This document shows positions 44,665 to 53,255 of a DNA stretch of 64,000 nt, piece by piece. The notes beneath the pieces were generated by a model that made no database searches, was not told the origin of the DNA, and saw only the letters and a program-made list of their open reading frames with translations. The stretch's first letter is position 1. Each line of letters starts with the position of its first letter. Both the position numbers and the translations under genes were made by a program. The stretch is from Sandaracinobacteroides sp039808025 (GTDB taxonomy: Bacteria; Pseudomonadota; Alphaproteobacteria; Sphingomonadales; Sphingomonadaceae): NCBI GenBank assembly GCA_039808025.1, contig JBDHSK010000005.1, positions 1 to 64,000 on the forward strand. Reading direction: 5' to 3'.

Positions 44665-45480
44665 ATGGTTCGTTTTTTCGGCGTGCTCGTCGGCCTGTTG
44701 CTTGTCTTTGTGCTGATCGTGGCGGCCCTGCTCCCACGAGAAGAGTCGACCCCTGACATCACCAAGAAATACCATCTGGCTCCGGTTGCCATGCACTGGC
44801 AGCAGGATGGCCCGCTGGGCATGGGGGTGTTCGGCACCTTCGATCGCCAGCAGCTGCAGCGCGGATACCAGGTGTACAAGCAGGTCTGCTCGGCCTGCCA
44901 CAGCATGAACCTGGTAGCGTTCCGCAATCTGGAAGCGATCGGTTTCTCGCCGGCGCAGGTGAAGGCGCTGGCCAAGGAATCGGAAGTTCCCGCCATCAAC
45001 CCGGATACCGGTGAGGAATCCACACGCCCGGCGCTGCCGTCGGATCACTTCCCGCACCCCTTCCCCAACGGGGTGGCGGCGCGCGCTGCCAACAACAATG
45101 CCCTGCCGCCCGATCTCAGCCTGATCATCAAGGCCCGCCATCACGGCCAGCAGTATATCTACTCGCTGCTGACCGGCTATGAGCACAAGGTTCCCGCCGA
45201 TGTCGATGTGCCGGAAGGGCTGCACTACAACCCCTATTTCCCGTCACTGAACATCGCCATGGCCCAGCCGCTGATGGACGATCAGCTGGAATATGCCGAC
45301 GGCACCAAGGCCACCAAGGAACAGATGGCCAAGGATGTGGTGGCCTTCCTCCACTGGGCGGCCGAGCCGGAACTGGAGCAACGCCGCCGCGTCGGTGTCG
45401 GGGTGATCATCTTCCTGTCGATCCTGTCGGTTCTGGCGTTCGTCAGCTACCGCCGAGTGTGGGCCGGAATCGAACACTGA
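44665..45480 (+). CDS. petC: Cytochrome c1
   Basis: 271 residues. N-terminal signal or anchor helix (FFGVLVGLLLVFVLIVAALL), one heme site CSACH (Cys75, Cys78, His79), a Met-ligand region near NIAMAQPLMDD, and a C-terminal anchor helix (GVGVIIFLSILSVLAFVSYRR). It lies 13 bases after petB. It passes electrons to soluble cytochrome c. Confidence 0.95.
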   Translation: MVRFFGVLVGLLLVFVLIVAALLPREESTPDITKKYHLAPVAMHWQQDGPLGMGVFGTFDRQQLQRGYQVYKQVCSACHSMNLVAFRNLEAIGFSPAQVKALAKESEVPAINPDTGEESTRPALPSDHFPHPFPNGVAARAANNNALPPDLSLIIKARHHGQQYIYSLLTGYEHKVPADVDVPEGLHYNPYFPSLNIAMAQPLMDDQLEYADGTKATKEQMAKDVVAFLHWAAEPELEQRRRVGVGVIIFLSILSVLAFVSYRRVWAGIEH

Positions 45481-45492
45481 GCAATCCGGAAG

Positions 45493-45526
45493 CCGGAGGT
45501 GGCAGCCCTTGCGGCACCACCTCCGG
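45493..45526 (+). terminator. Hairpin at the end of the bc1 operon
   Basis: CCGGAGGTGG (45493-45502) pairs exactly with CCACCTCCGG (45517-45526), ten base pairs, with a 14-base loop that can fold further. It lies 12 bases after the cytochrome c1 stop. No T tract follows, so termination could be Rho-dependent or partial. Confidence 0.5.
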
Positions 45527-45615
45527 GCTCGTGAAGCCTTTCGCATCATCCGAAACCGTCTGACGCTCTGGCGTTCCGTCAGCCTGCGTGCGCCTCAGTC
45601 TGACGCTCAGGAAGC

Positions 45616-48600
45616 TCAGCGCGGCTTCTTGGCGTCCAGCAGCCTGGTCAGCAGCCTGTTCTGCCGTTCGATGGCCCCCAGCAGTTTGCGGCAGCAATCC
45701 TCGTCGTCGGGATCGCCCTTGCCGCCACCCGGTCGGCCACCCCCTCCCGGGGGCTGCCGATAGCCTTCCACCATTTTGGCGCGCACCACTTCCCGATGCA
45801 CAGGTTCGCCGTCGCGGGTGACACCCGATGCCCGGAAGGTGAACATGTAGCTGCCGGGCTGGGCAGTGTGCATGAATACGGCGGCATATTCGCCGTCATC
45901 ACTGTCGCCATCGTCGTGGGCCCCATCGTCGTGCAGCACGATTCCCGGCCACACCTGGCCATTGGGAGCTTTCACATCGACAGTCACTGTGCACCCGGTC
46001 ACCGGCAGTCCGGCTTCGGTTGGCACACCGGTCATGCGGATGGGTTGGCCCATCTGCACGGCGCCGCCATTCAGGAAAGCCTGCAAGCGGAAATTGGAGC
46101 CAGCGCCGATCATGTAGCCGTAATCGACAGGGCTTCTTGACTTTCGTGATTTCGGCGTGACGAAGCCCGGTTTCCTGCCTTCCTTGAGGCTGGGGGCGCC
46201 ATAATAGACCTCGCCGTCATGTACGACGATCAGCTTCCAGCGGCCAGCATAACGGTCGGCTTCGGTCCACGGCATCACCACATCAAGAAAGCGTGCTGCC
46301 TCGGTGAACCCGGCGCGCAAGGAAAATCCCGCTGGTACGAAGGCGGCATCAACCAGTTCGCCTCTGGGGCTTTCCAGATAGAAAGGTAGACGTTGGCCAA
46401 GGAAATCATATATTACAATAGTAAAGCCGACATCTCCTCGTAGCATATCAAATTCGATGATGTGTTTGGTTCCGGGATATATTGTATCACGAGGATCTTT
46501 CAGCACTGAAGTATCCACAATATCCATATAGATCTGGGTATAATATTTCATTAGTTCGTATTGAACTTCTGGTTTTGTGGGGTCGACAGTGAGATAATAA
46601 CCGCCCGTTCCACTGGACAATGCTGCCAGTTGCCCGACATCGATATCGTCCGAGGTGCCGAACCCGATACCATAGACCTTGACGTCGGTGGGCGGGATGA
46701 ACGGGTGGGTCGGGACCCAGTTATGGGTCACCGGATCATAGGCGTTGATTCCGGTCAGGGTGTAATAGAGATTATCGGCCGGATTCAGATAGGCGGTGTT
46801 GTCCATGCCGTCGGTCAGCACGATCATCGCCTTGGTGAGATTGTTCTGCGGGCCAGCCGGGTGCGGCGTGGCGAATTCGGTCATGCCCACCATGGCCCCG
46901 GCGGCAATCGCCGTGCTGCCCGAGGGTGTGAGCGGCGGGTCGGCAATACTGTTGGTCAGGTTTGCCTGATTGGCGTTGGTGACAACGGTGATCGGCACGA
47001 AGGTGCTGGCCGCGGAACTGAAGAGAGTGGCAGCCACGCGATTATTCACATCGGCTGGCAACAACTGCATCAGCAGGCGTCCGGCACCGATGGCCGCCGC
47101 CATCTTGCTGTTGCCGCCCGGCACCGGGTCGGCCATGCTGCCCGAGCGATCGAACACCGCGACCACGTCGACGACGTTGGCGGCAATCACTTCAGCGGTC
47201 AGCTGGTACGTGAAGGTGGCTGGGGCCGTGGGGTCGTTATGATTGCTGATGGTAAGGGTGGCCTGGGCGACCTTGGGCGGCGCGGCATTGGCGAAGAACA
47301 CCACACCCACCAGATCCTTGCCGGGGCCGGTTGGCCCACCGGCACAGGAATCGGTCGGCAAAATGGCATAGCCGCGCGACGAGGTCACATCGGTGACTGA
47401 CATCGACGGTTTCACCAGCCCGAACAGGGCGGCGTCGGGCCCGCTGATACTGGCCGTGAAGCTCAATTCAGAGTCGCCGGTGTTGGTAACGGTGATGAAG
47501 CGGGGCATCCGGTAGCCTTGGCGCACCTGTCCGAAATTGGGGAAGGGTGCTGGCGGAACGACGATGGCGGCATTGGGAATGCACCCCGCACCCGTCAGGG
47601 TGATGTTCTTGCTGCCGCCGGGCGTGGCATTTACCACCAGTGTGCCATTGGGGGCCGGGCCATCGGCTGTGGGGAAAAAGCCGACATCGAGGACGATCTG
47701 ATCGCCGCAGCCAAGATTGGTTGTTACGCCGTTCCAGCGGAAGATGGCGTTGGCGGGTGTTGATGGCGCCACGTTGATGCTGATGGGCATGGTGCCATTG
47801 TTCTTGATGGTAAGCGACTTCTGTTTGGAACTGCCCACCTGAACCTTGTCGAAGTTGACGGGGCTTGCGGGTTGCACGCTGAACGAGGCGGTGGCCGCCA
47901 CCCCCTTGCCTGTGCATTGCAAGGTGCTGTCGCCATTGGCCGGGTTGCGTGTCACGTTCAGGGTACCATTGAAATTGCCGACAGCCGATGGTGCGAATTG
48001 CACCGTTGCCGTGATGTCGTCGTTGGGCGACAGCGTGGCGGGCAGCGGCTGGCTGGTGCTGGCCAGGCTGAACGGCGGGTCGTTGGCGATGGTCGAAATG
48101 GTCAGGCAATCATTGCCGCTGTTCTTCAGGGTGAAGGTCTTGGTGGCAGGCGGTTGCGGGCAGCCACCAACGGCAATCTGGCCGAAGTTCTGGCTGGAAC
48201 CGGGAATGCTGAGCTCGCCCTTGGGGATCGGGGCCGGCCCGGCAATGACCGTGCCGCCATGCTTGACCTGCACGCCGGCGGCCACGGCTTCGCCGATGAC
48301 CTGCATGTTGGGGGTAAAGGGCCCGCCGGCCGAAGCGAGAATCTCTCCGGTATCGCTGCGGTAGATACCAACGCCAAATAACTGGCCATTGCTGGAGCCG
48401 CCGATGCAGCAGGCTGAGCCGGGGCCTGTGTCATACTGCACGAACGGCAGAGGCGGGTTGGGGTCGATGGGGGTGGTAAGGATGAGTACCACCTGGGGAG
48501 GCGAGGCGTTGAAGTTGACGATTGACAGGCGGTGTGAAATCGGTGCGACAGTGTCGCTGACCAGCACGGCAAGATATTTGTTCGTTCCAAAAAACTTGTG

Positions 48601-48789
48601 CCTGACTTTCTGGTTCAGCCCCGGTGCAATGGGGGCTGTATTGCCGGTAGGGCCACTCACTACCAGGGTGCCATTGGTGTAATTGGCCGATTTTCCACCA
48701 CTTGCGACTTCATCGACGGATGACCAAACGCCCTGATCGGCATTGATGAACAGGCCGAGAGCAGGTGCCGGATAAGGGGTGCACGCCAT
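45616..48789 (-). CDS. Large ASH/choice-of-anchor-D and von Willebrand A domain protein
   Basis: 1057 residues from the ATG at 48789, which has GGAGG seven bases upstream; the ATG at 48795 lies too close to it. No signal peptide is seen. The first half holds about three ASH-like beta domains (PINFGQIAVGGCPQPPATKTF-type, VNFDKVQVGSSKQKSL, FPNFGQVRQGYRMPRF). A VWA domain starts near residue 543 with the MIDAS motif DRSGSM. A later beta domain carries the D-rich HDDGAHDDGDSDDGEY segment, and the C-terminus is a short Cys-containing helix. An AT-rich patch (about 35% GC) lies inside the gene at 46441-46560. Role unknown; a calcium- or metal-binding surface or envelope-associated protein is possible. 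Confidence 0.75.
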   Translation of the reverse strand: MACTPYPAPALGLFINADQGVWSSVDEVASGGKSANYTNGTLVVSGPTGNTAPIAPGLNQKVRHKFFGTNKYLAVLVSDTVAPISHRLSIVNFNASPPQVVLILTTPIDPNPPLPFVQYDTGPGSACCIGGSSNGQLFGVGIYRSDTGEILASAGGPFTPNMQVIGEAVAAGVQVKHGGTVIAGPAPIPKGELSIPGSSQNFGQIAVGGCPQPPATKTFTLKNSGNDCLTISTIANDPPFSLASTSQPLPATLSPNDDITATVQFAPSAVGNFNGTLNVTRNPANGDSTLQCTGKGVAATASFSVQPASPVNFDKVQVGSSKQKSLTIKNNGTMPISINVAPSTPANAIFRWNGVTTNLGCGDQIVLDVGFFPTADGPAPNGTLVVNATPGGSKNITLTGAGCIPNAAIVVPPAPFPNFGQVRQGYRMPRFITVTNTGDSELSFTASISGPDAALFGLVKPSMSVTDVTSSRGYAILPTDSCAGGPTGPGKDLVGVVFFANAAPPKVAQATLTISNHNDPTAPATFTYQLTAEVIAANVVDVVAVFDRSGSMADPVPGGNSKMAAAIGAGRLLMQLLPADVNNRVAATLFSSAASTFVPITVVTNANQANLTNSIADPPLTPSGSTAIAAGAMVGMTEFATPHPAGPQNNLTKAMIVLTDGMDNTAYLNPADNLYYTLTGINAYDPVTHNWVPTHPFIPPTDVKVYGIGFGTSDDIDVGQLAALSSGTGGYYLTVDPTKPEVQYELMKYYTQIYMDIVDTSVLKDPRDTIYPGTKHIIEFDMLRGDVGFTIVIYDFLGQRLPFYLESPRGELVDAAFVPAGFSLRAGFTEAARFLDVVMPWTEADRYAGRWKLIVVHDGEVYYGAPSLKEGRKPGFVTPKSRKSRSPVDYGYMIGAGSNFRLQAFLNGGAVQMGQPIRMTGVPTEAGLPVTGCTVTVDVKAPNGQVWPGIVLHDDGAHDDGDSDDGEYAAVFMHTAQPGSYMFTFRASGVTRDGEPVHREVVRAKMVEGYRQPPGGGGRPGGGKGDPDDEDCCRKLLGAIERQNRLLTRLLDAKKPR

Positions 48790-49031
48790 GACCATTCCTC
48801 CGCAAACAGTAATGCGAAAGTGTAGACCCAGTTGTTAACCATATTATAAAAACAGGCCAATGTCTATTGATTAGCATTCTAATTTTGATTATTATGGCAT
48901 TATTGAAACATAATATCGTTCCTGAAATGTGATTTCCGTTCTGGCTGCTGGTGACGTTTTTGCCCCTGGGCGTTGGCCGAGCAGCGCCGAGACGGCGGAT
49001 GCCCGTCAGACTATCCTCAGGGGAATACCCG
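48790..49031. other. AT-rich spacer upstream of the VWA gene
   Basis: About 25% GC over 48841-48900, far below the rest of the window. It holds TTAACCAT at 48835-48842, a CtrA-like half-site, and probably the promoter of the VWA gene. No gene is seen. Confidence 0.35.
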
Positions 49032-49622
49032 TCAGGCCAGCCCCTGAACCGGGTCACACACCGGTTTCAGCAGCCCCTCCTCGATCACATACACCCAGCC
49101 GTGGATGGCCAGCTTCTGGCGGTTGCGCCATGCCGCCTCGATCACCGGATTGGTGCTGAGGGAAGCCACCTGGGCGCAGATATTGGCGATGCACAGCCCG
49201 TCGGCGTCAAGCGTGGCCTCTTTGGCCGAGAGCGTGCGATAGAGGGCGCGCACCGGCGCCAGCCATCGGCCGACCGGGTCGTCAGTCAAAGGCTGCATGG
49301 CGGCGTGGATTCCGCCGCAACCAAGGTGACCCACCACGAAGATATGTTCGACGGCCAGTTCCGCCACGGCGTATTGCAGCGAGGCGGAAAAGTTGGGGTC
49401 ATCGCCGCTGGCGAGGTTGGCGATGTTGCGATGCACGAAAATCTGGCCGGCGCGCAAATCGAGGATCCGGGTGGCTGAAACGCGGCTGTCCGAACAGCCG
49501 ATCCAGAAGAATCGGGGGTGCTGACTGCGCGCCAATCGGCGGAAATGGTCGGGGTCGGCGGCCTTCTTTCTCTGGGCCCCCTGGGCACAGCGATCAAGCA
49601 AATAGAGGGAATCACTGGCCAT
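49032..49622 (-). CDS. can: Beta-class carbonic anhydrase
   Basis: 196 residues. The zinc ligands are in WIGCSDSRV and VGHLGCGGI, and the Asp/Arg dyad is in CSDSR. It interconverts CO2 and bicarbonate in the cytoplasm. It stands alone, divergent from the GH1 gene. Confidence 0.94.
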   Translation of the reverse strand: MASDSLYLLDRCAQGAQRKKAADPDHFRRLARSQHPRFFWIGCSDSRVSATRILDLRAGQIFVHRNIANLASGDDPNFSASLQYAVAELAVEHIFVVGHLGCGGIHAAMQPLTDDPVGRWLAPVRALYRTLSAKEATLDADGLCIANICAQVASLSTNPVIEAAWRNRQKLAIHGWVYVIEEGLLKPVCDPVQGLA

Positions 49623-49749
49623 GATCGTCTCTGCAATAATGGACGGTGCATCTGCCGCTGTCGAGACGGCGGAAACACCAGCACGCAGTGGTCAGCGATG
49701 GCGAGCGTCCGCGGACATTCCGGCTTGCCCAATCCGGGAAGCGGCCTTA

Positions 49750-49773
49750 TTTACAGTCAGAACTGATTGCAAA
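49750..49773. promoter_or_regulatory. Operator-like palindrome upstream of the GH1 gene (site 1)
   Basis: TTTACAGTCAG (49750-49760), AA, CTGATTGCAAA (49763-49773): the arms match in nine of eleven positions. It lies ten bases before the GH1 start and overlaps the expected transcription start; TTGCCC and TTATTT upstream could be -35 and -10 boxes with 16-base spacing. The same pattern stands upstream of tetR and of the receptor gene. Confidence 0.5.
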
Positions 49774-49783
49774 TGGAGAGGCT

Positions 49784-51091
49784 ATGGAACGGCGGAGTTT
49801 CATCGGGCTGATGGGGAGTGTCACCGGGGCGGCGCTGGTGTCAGGCCCGGCAAGGGCGGCACCGGCCGGGCGCCGGGGGGGCAAACGCCCTGATTTTCTG
49901 TGGGGAACCGCCGGAGCGGCCTATCAGGTCGAGGGCGGCAATGTCGCAAGCGACGTCTGGGTGCTCGAACATGTGCAACCCTCCTTGTTTGCGGATAAAT
50001 CGGGTGACGCCTGTGATGTCTATCACCGTTATGATGAAGATATCGCTCTTGCCGCCGCGCTGGGATTCAATGCCCACCGGCTGGGAATTGAATGGGCGCG
50101 GATCGAGCCGGAGCGCGGCCAGGTTTCCGATGCCGCCCTTGCCTATTACCGCCGGGTTCTCGAGGCCTGTCACCACCGGGGGCTGAAGCCGGTGGTGACA
50201 TTCAGCCACTTCACGGTACCCCGGTGGGTGGCGGCCAGCGGCGGCTTTACTGATCCGGCCAATGGCGAGGCCTTTGCCCGTTTTTGCGCCCGCGTCGTCT
50301 CGGCAATGGGAGAACTCATCCATCTGGGGGCGACATTCAATGAACCCAATCTGTCGACGGTGGTGGGCTGGGGCGGTTTGTCGGAACGCTATCGCCCGAT
50401 CATCGCCGCCGCCCAGAAGGCGGCCGGCGTGTCGCAGAATGCCCCGGCGTGGGCCAGTCCGATGCTGTCTGGGGCCAGCCAGTTTGACGGAATCGTCGTC
50501 GCCCACGAGAAGGCCATTGCTGCCATGCGCGCTGCCGGCGCCCGTTTTCCCATCGGCCTGACGCTGGCCGTCCCCGCAGACAGGGCCGCCAATGGCGATG
50601 ATCGCGGCCTGAAGCGCAAGCAGTCGGAGATGCTGGACCGCTGGCTGGCTGCTTCCGGCGATTTCATCGGTATCCAGAGCTACACCGGCAGCGAAGTCGG
50701 TCCGGAGTCCGACCTGCCGCCACCGCCCGGAACCGAATTGACGCAGATGGGCTATGCCTTCATGCCGGAGGCCGTCGAAGGGGCGATCCGCCTGCTGGCA
50801 TCCCGCACCAGCCGGCCGCTCTATGTAACGGAAAACGGGGTGGCAACCGAAGACGACAGCCGCCGCATTGCCTATATCAAGGGGGCGATTGCCGGAGTCG
50901 AGCGCTGTCTTGCCGACGGCATCGACCTGCGCGGCTATATCCACTGGGCGCTGCTCGACAATTTCGAGTGGGTGGCGGGCTATCGTCCGCGGTTCGGGCT
51001 GGTCGCCGTCGAGCCCCGGACCTTCCGGCGGATTCCCAAGCCGTCGGCCAGGGTTCTTGGTGCCATTGCCCGGCGCGGCGGGCTTGCCTGA
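49784..51091 (+). CDS. GH1 family beta-glycosidase, exported
   Basis: 435 residues. A twin-arginine-like signal (ERRSFIGLMGSVTG) precedes the (beta/alpha)8 barrel. Catalytic acid/base in TFNEPN, nucleophile in YVTENG; RPDFLWGTAGAAYQVEGG at the N-terminus is the usual GH1 entry. Members act on beta-glucosides, galactosides or related disaccharides. TGGAGAGG stands just before the ATG. It converges on the GH20 gene with 25 bases between the stops. Confidence 0.93.
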   Translation: MERRSFIGLMGSVTGAALVSGPARAAPAGRRGGKRPDFLWGTAGAAYQVEGGNVASDVWVLEHVQPSLFADKSGDACDVYHRYDEDIALAAALGFNAHRLGIEWARIEPERGQVSDAALAYYRRVLEACHHRGLKPVVTFSHFTVPRWVAASGGFTDPANGEAFARFCARVVSAMGELIHLGATFNEPNLSTVVGWGGLSERYRPIIAAAQKAAGVSQNAPAWASPMLSGASQFDGIVVAHEKAIAAMRAAGARFPIGLTLAVPADRAANGDDRGLKRKQSEMLDRWLAASGDFIGIQSYTGSEVGPESDLPPPPGTELTQMGYAFMPEAVEGAIRLLASRTSRPLYVTENGVATEDDSRRIAYIKGAIAGVERCLADGIDLRGYIHWALLDNFEWVAGYRPRFGLVAVEPRTFRRIPKPSARVLGAIARRGGLA

Positions 51092-51116
51092 GCACTGCCG
51101 CAGGCCATGAGCCGGG

Positions 51117-53240
51117 TCAGGGCGCCGCGTCGACCAGCAGGCGGATGCCCGGCCCGATCCTGATGATGAGGTCGGCTGGCGGCTGCGGGCGGAGGAAGGC
51201 ATCGAAGGGGCGAAATGACGCTGCTTCCTGCGCCGCGACCTGCGCCAGCAGACGGGTTGCCGTGGCGCGATCGGCGGCGTTCAGGGGCTGCCCTGACTGA
51301 CGGGCATCGAGTGCGGCAAGGCCGGTTTCGGCAAGCGCTTTCACCAGTGCCGACGTCGGCCGTGCCGGCTCGAGCAGTGGCCGGCCGGCCGCCAGTGCCT
51401 GAAAGCGCGCATCATTGTCCCGCCAGGTGACGAGTTGTGCCCGCAGTTCCGCCGCCAGCCGGCCGTCGCCGGCGACATAGCGCGCTGCCTGGTCAGTGAA
51501 CCGGCGGGCAACCAGACTGTCGACCGGAGCAGCATCAGCGAGGGCATTGAGTGACTGGACGATGCGCTTTCCGGCCAGCATCGCCTTGATCCGGTGATCG
51601 TGGGCCATGTTGCGAACCGGCCCGGTAGCGTCAAGCAGGGTGGCGACGACGCCATTGTCTCCGGGCGCCAGTCGGGCGATCAACCGCTGACGGTTGGCGG
51701 CATCGTCGAGCCCGCTGACCGTGAGCAGGTCGCCAACCGGTCCCAGCCGGCGGAACATGTCGGCGGGGTCTCGCACGCTGGCCGGTGACCAGAACCGTTC
51801 GGCAAGGGCGGCCGCCCGTGGCCACAACTGGTGGTCGATCAGTTCGTCGCTTGCGATTTCCCCCCAGAGGGGAGCCTCGGCCCCCAGCAGCCGACTTTCC
51901 TGTTCCGGGGTCAGCGGCGGGCGTGGGAAGCTCACCAGTGCATCCGTGACGAGAGAGGCGAGCAGGGGATTGATGCGCCGCAATTCGTCAGCGTGATCGG
52001 GCGTGAGCCCGGCTGCATCGGTAGCCGCCGGGTCGATGGCGTAATGAAAGTCGGTGGGCATCAGCAGGTTGAGATAATAGCCGGCCGAGACGATGACCGG
52101 ATGGCCGGCAGCAACGGCGTCAGCCATGGCGTTCGAGGTCTGCCATGCCTGCACGATGGTGTCGGGCGGCAGCCCGGCGGTGCGCACTTCCTCCCAGCCG
52201 ATCACGATCTTGCCCAGCCGCCTGACGATCGCTGCCACCTTGCGCAGGAAATAGCCTTCGACCGCCCGCATGTCGGTCAGGCCTTCGCGGGCCATAAGCT
52301 GCCGGACATCGGCAGAATCCGCCCACGCCTTCTGGCTGACTTCGTCTCCGCCAAGATGGAAATGCCGGTCGGGAAACAGCGGGGCCATTTCCCCGAACAG
52401 GCGTTCGAGGAACCGGTAGGTGGCGGGCGCGGCGGGGTTGAGAGAGACATCGGGCTGGCCGAGGAACAGCGATTGCGAGACGCTGCCCACTTCGGGGTAG
52501 GCCGCGATCATGGCGCGGCTGTGGCCGGGAACATCGAATTCGGGAACAATGCGGATGCCGCGTTCGGCAGCATAGGCAACAAGCGCGCGTATTTCGTCCT
52601 GCCGGTAATACGGGCCATCGGCATTGAGGCGGGGATAGAGCCGGCTCTCGACCCGGAACCCCTGATCGTCGGAAAGATGCAGATGAAGGGTATTGAACTT
52701 CAGACGTTCCATGGCGTCGATCTGTCGCCGGATGGTCGCTGTCGACAGGAAGTGTCGCGCCGGATCGAGCATCAGTCCCCGCCAGGCGAACCGGGGCGCA
52801 TCGTCAATGGTCTGGGCCGTGATCGAGATACCGCCCGGCGACAGGCCAACCAGCTGGCGCAGCGTGGCAAAGGCGCGCAGGGCCCCGGTCGGCCCGCCAG
52901 CCGCGATACGGATCTCCTCGGGGGTGACCGTCAGCCGGTAGTCCTCGCCGCTGTCGACGGCCCGTGTGGGGGAGCGGCAGGTGACGGTAACAGGCACGGA
53001 CTGCCGGGGATCGAGGACAAGGCCTGTCTGCCGCACGATATCGGCGTTCAGCCGGGCGCCGGCCCTGTCGAGAGCGGCCGGATCGCCACAGCCCTGCCAG
53101 CCGATGTGCAGTGGTCCGGCCATGGTCAGTTCGCCGGACGTCTCGATCGTCCGGGATTGCGGCAGCGGCATCAGCGCCGGTGCAGCCCAGACGGCTGAGC
53201 TGGTCAGCAGGGACACCAGCACGCCCGACCATGGTCGCAT
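51117..53240 (-). CDS. GH20 family beta-N-acetylhexosaminidase, secreted
   Basis: 707 residues with a signal peptide (first 19 residues). An N-terminal GH20b-like domain is followed by the barrel: FAWRGLMLDPARHFLS, LHLHLSDDQGFRVES and the catalytic pair in HLGGDEVSQKAW. The enzyme releases terminal GlcNAc or GalNAc by substrate-assisted catalysis. It is the last gene of the tetR-GH3-esterase-GH20 run, 15 bases after the esterase. Confidence 0.94.
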   Translation of the reverse strand: MRPWSGVLVSLLTSSAVWAAPALMPLPQSRTIETSGELTMAGPLHIGWQGCGDPAALDRAGARLNADIVRQTGLVLDPRQSVPVTVTCRSPTRAVDSGEDYRLTVTPEEIRIAAGGPTGALRAFATLRQLVGLSPGGISITAQTIDDAPRFAWRGLMLDPARHFLSTATIRRQIDAMERLKFNTLHLHLSDDQGFRVESRLYPRLNADGPYYRQDEIRALVAYAAERGIRIVPEFDVPGHSRAMIAAYPEVGSVSQSLFLGQPDVSLNPAAPATYRFLERLFGEMAPLFPDRHFHLGGDEVSQKAWADSADVRQLMAREGLTDMRAVEGYFLRKVAAIVRRLGKIVIGWEEVRTAGLPPDTIVQAWQTSNAMADAVAAGHPVIVSAGYYLNLLMPTDFHYAIDPAATDAAGLTPDHADELRRINPLLASLVTDALVSFPRPPLTPEQESRLLGAEAPLWGEIASDELIDHQLWPRAAALAERFWSPASVRDPADMFRRLGPVGDLLTVSGLDDAANRQRLIARLAPGDNGVVATLLDATGPVRNMAHDHRIKAMLAGKRIVQSLNALADAAPVDSLVARRFTDQAARYVAGDGRLAAELRAQLVTWRDNDARFQALAAGRPLLEPARPTSALVKALAETGLAALDARQSGQPLNAADRATATRLLAQVAAQEAASFRPFDAFLRPQPPADLIIRIGPGIRLLVDAAP

Positions 53241-53255
53241 GGACCCCCCTTTTGC

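Noticed and set aside
45540..45615. Repeat of TCTGACGCTC between the cytochrome c1 and VWA genes
   Set aside because: Only two copies of ten bases about 40 apart; too little to call a repeat family.
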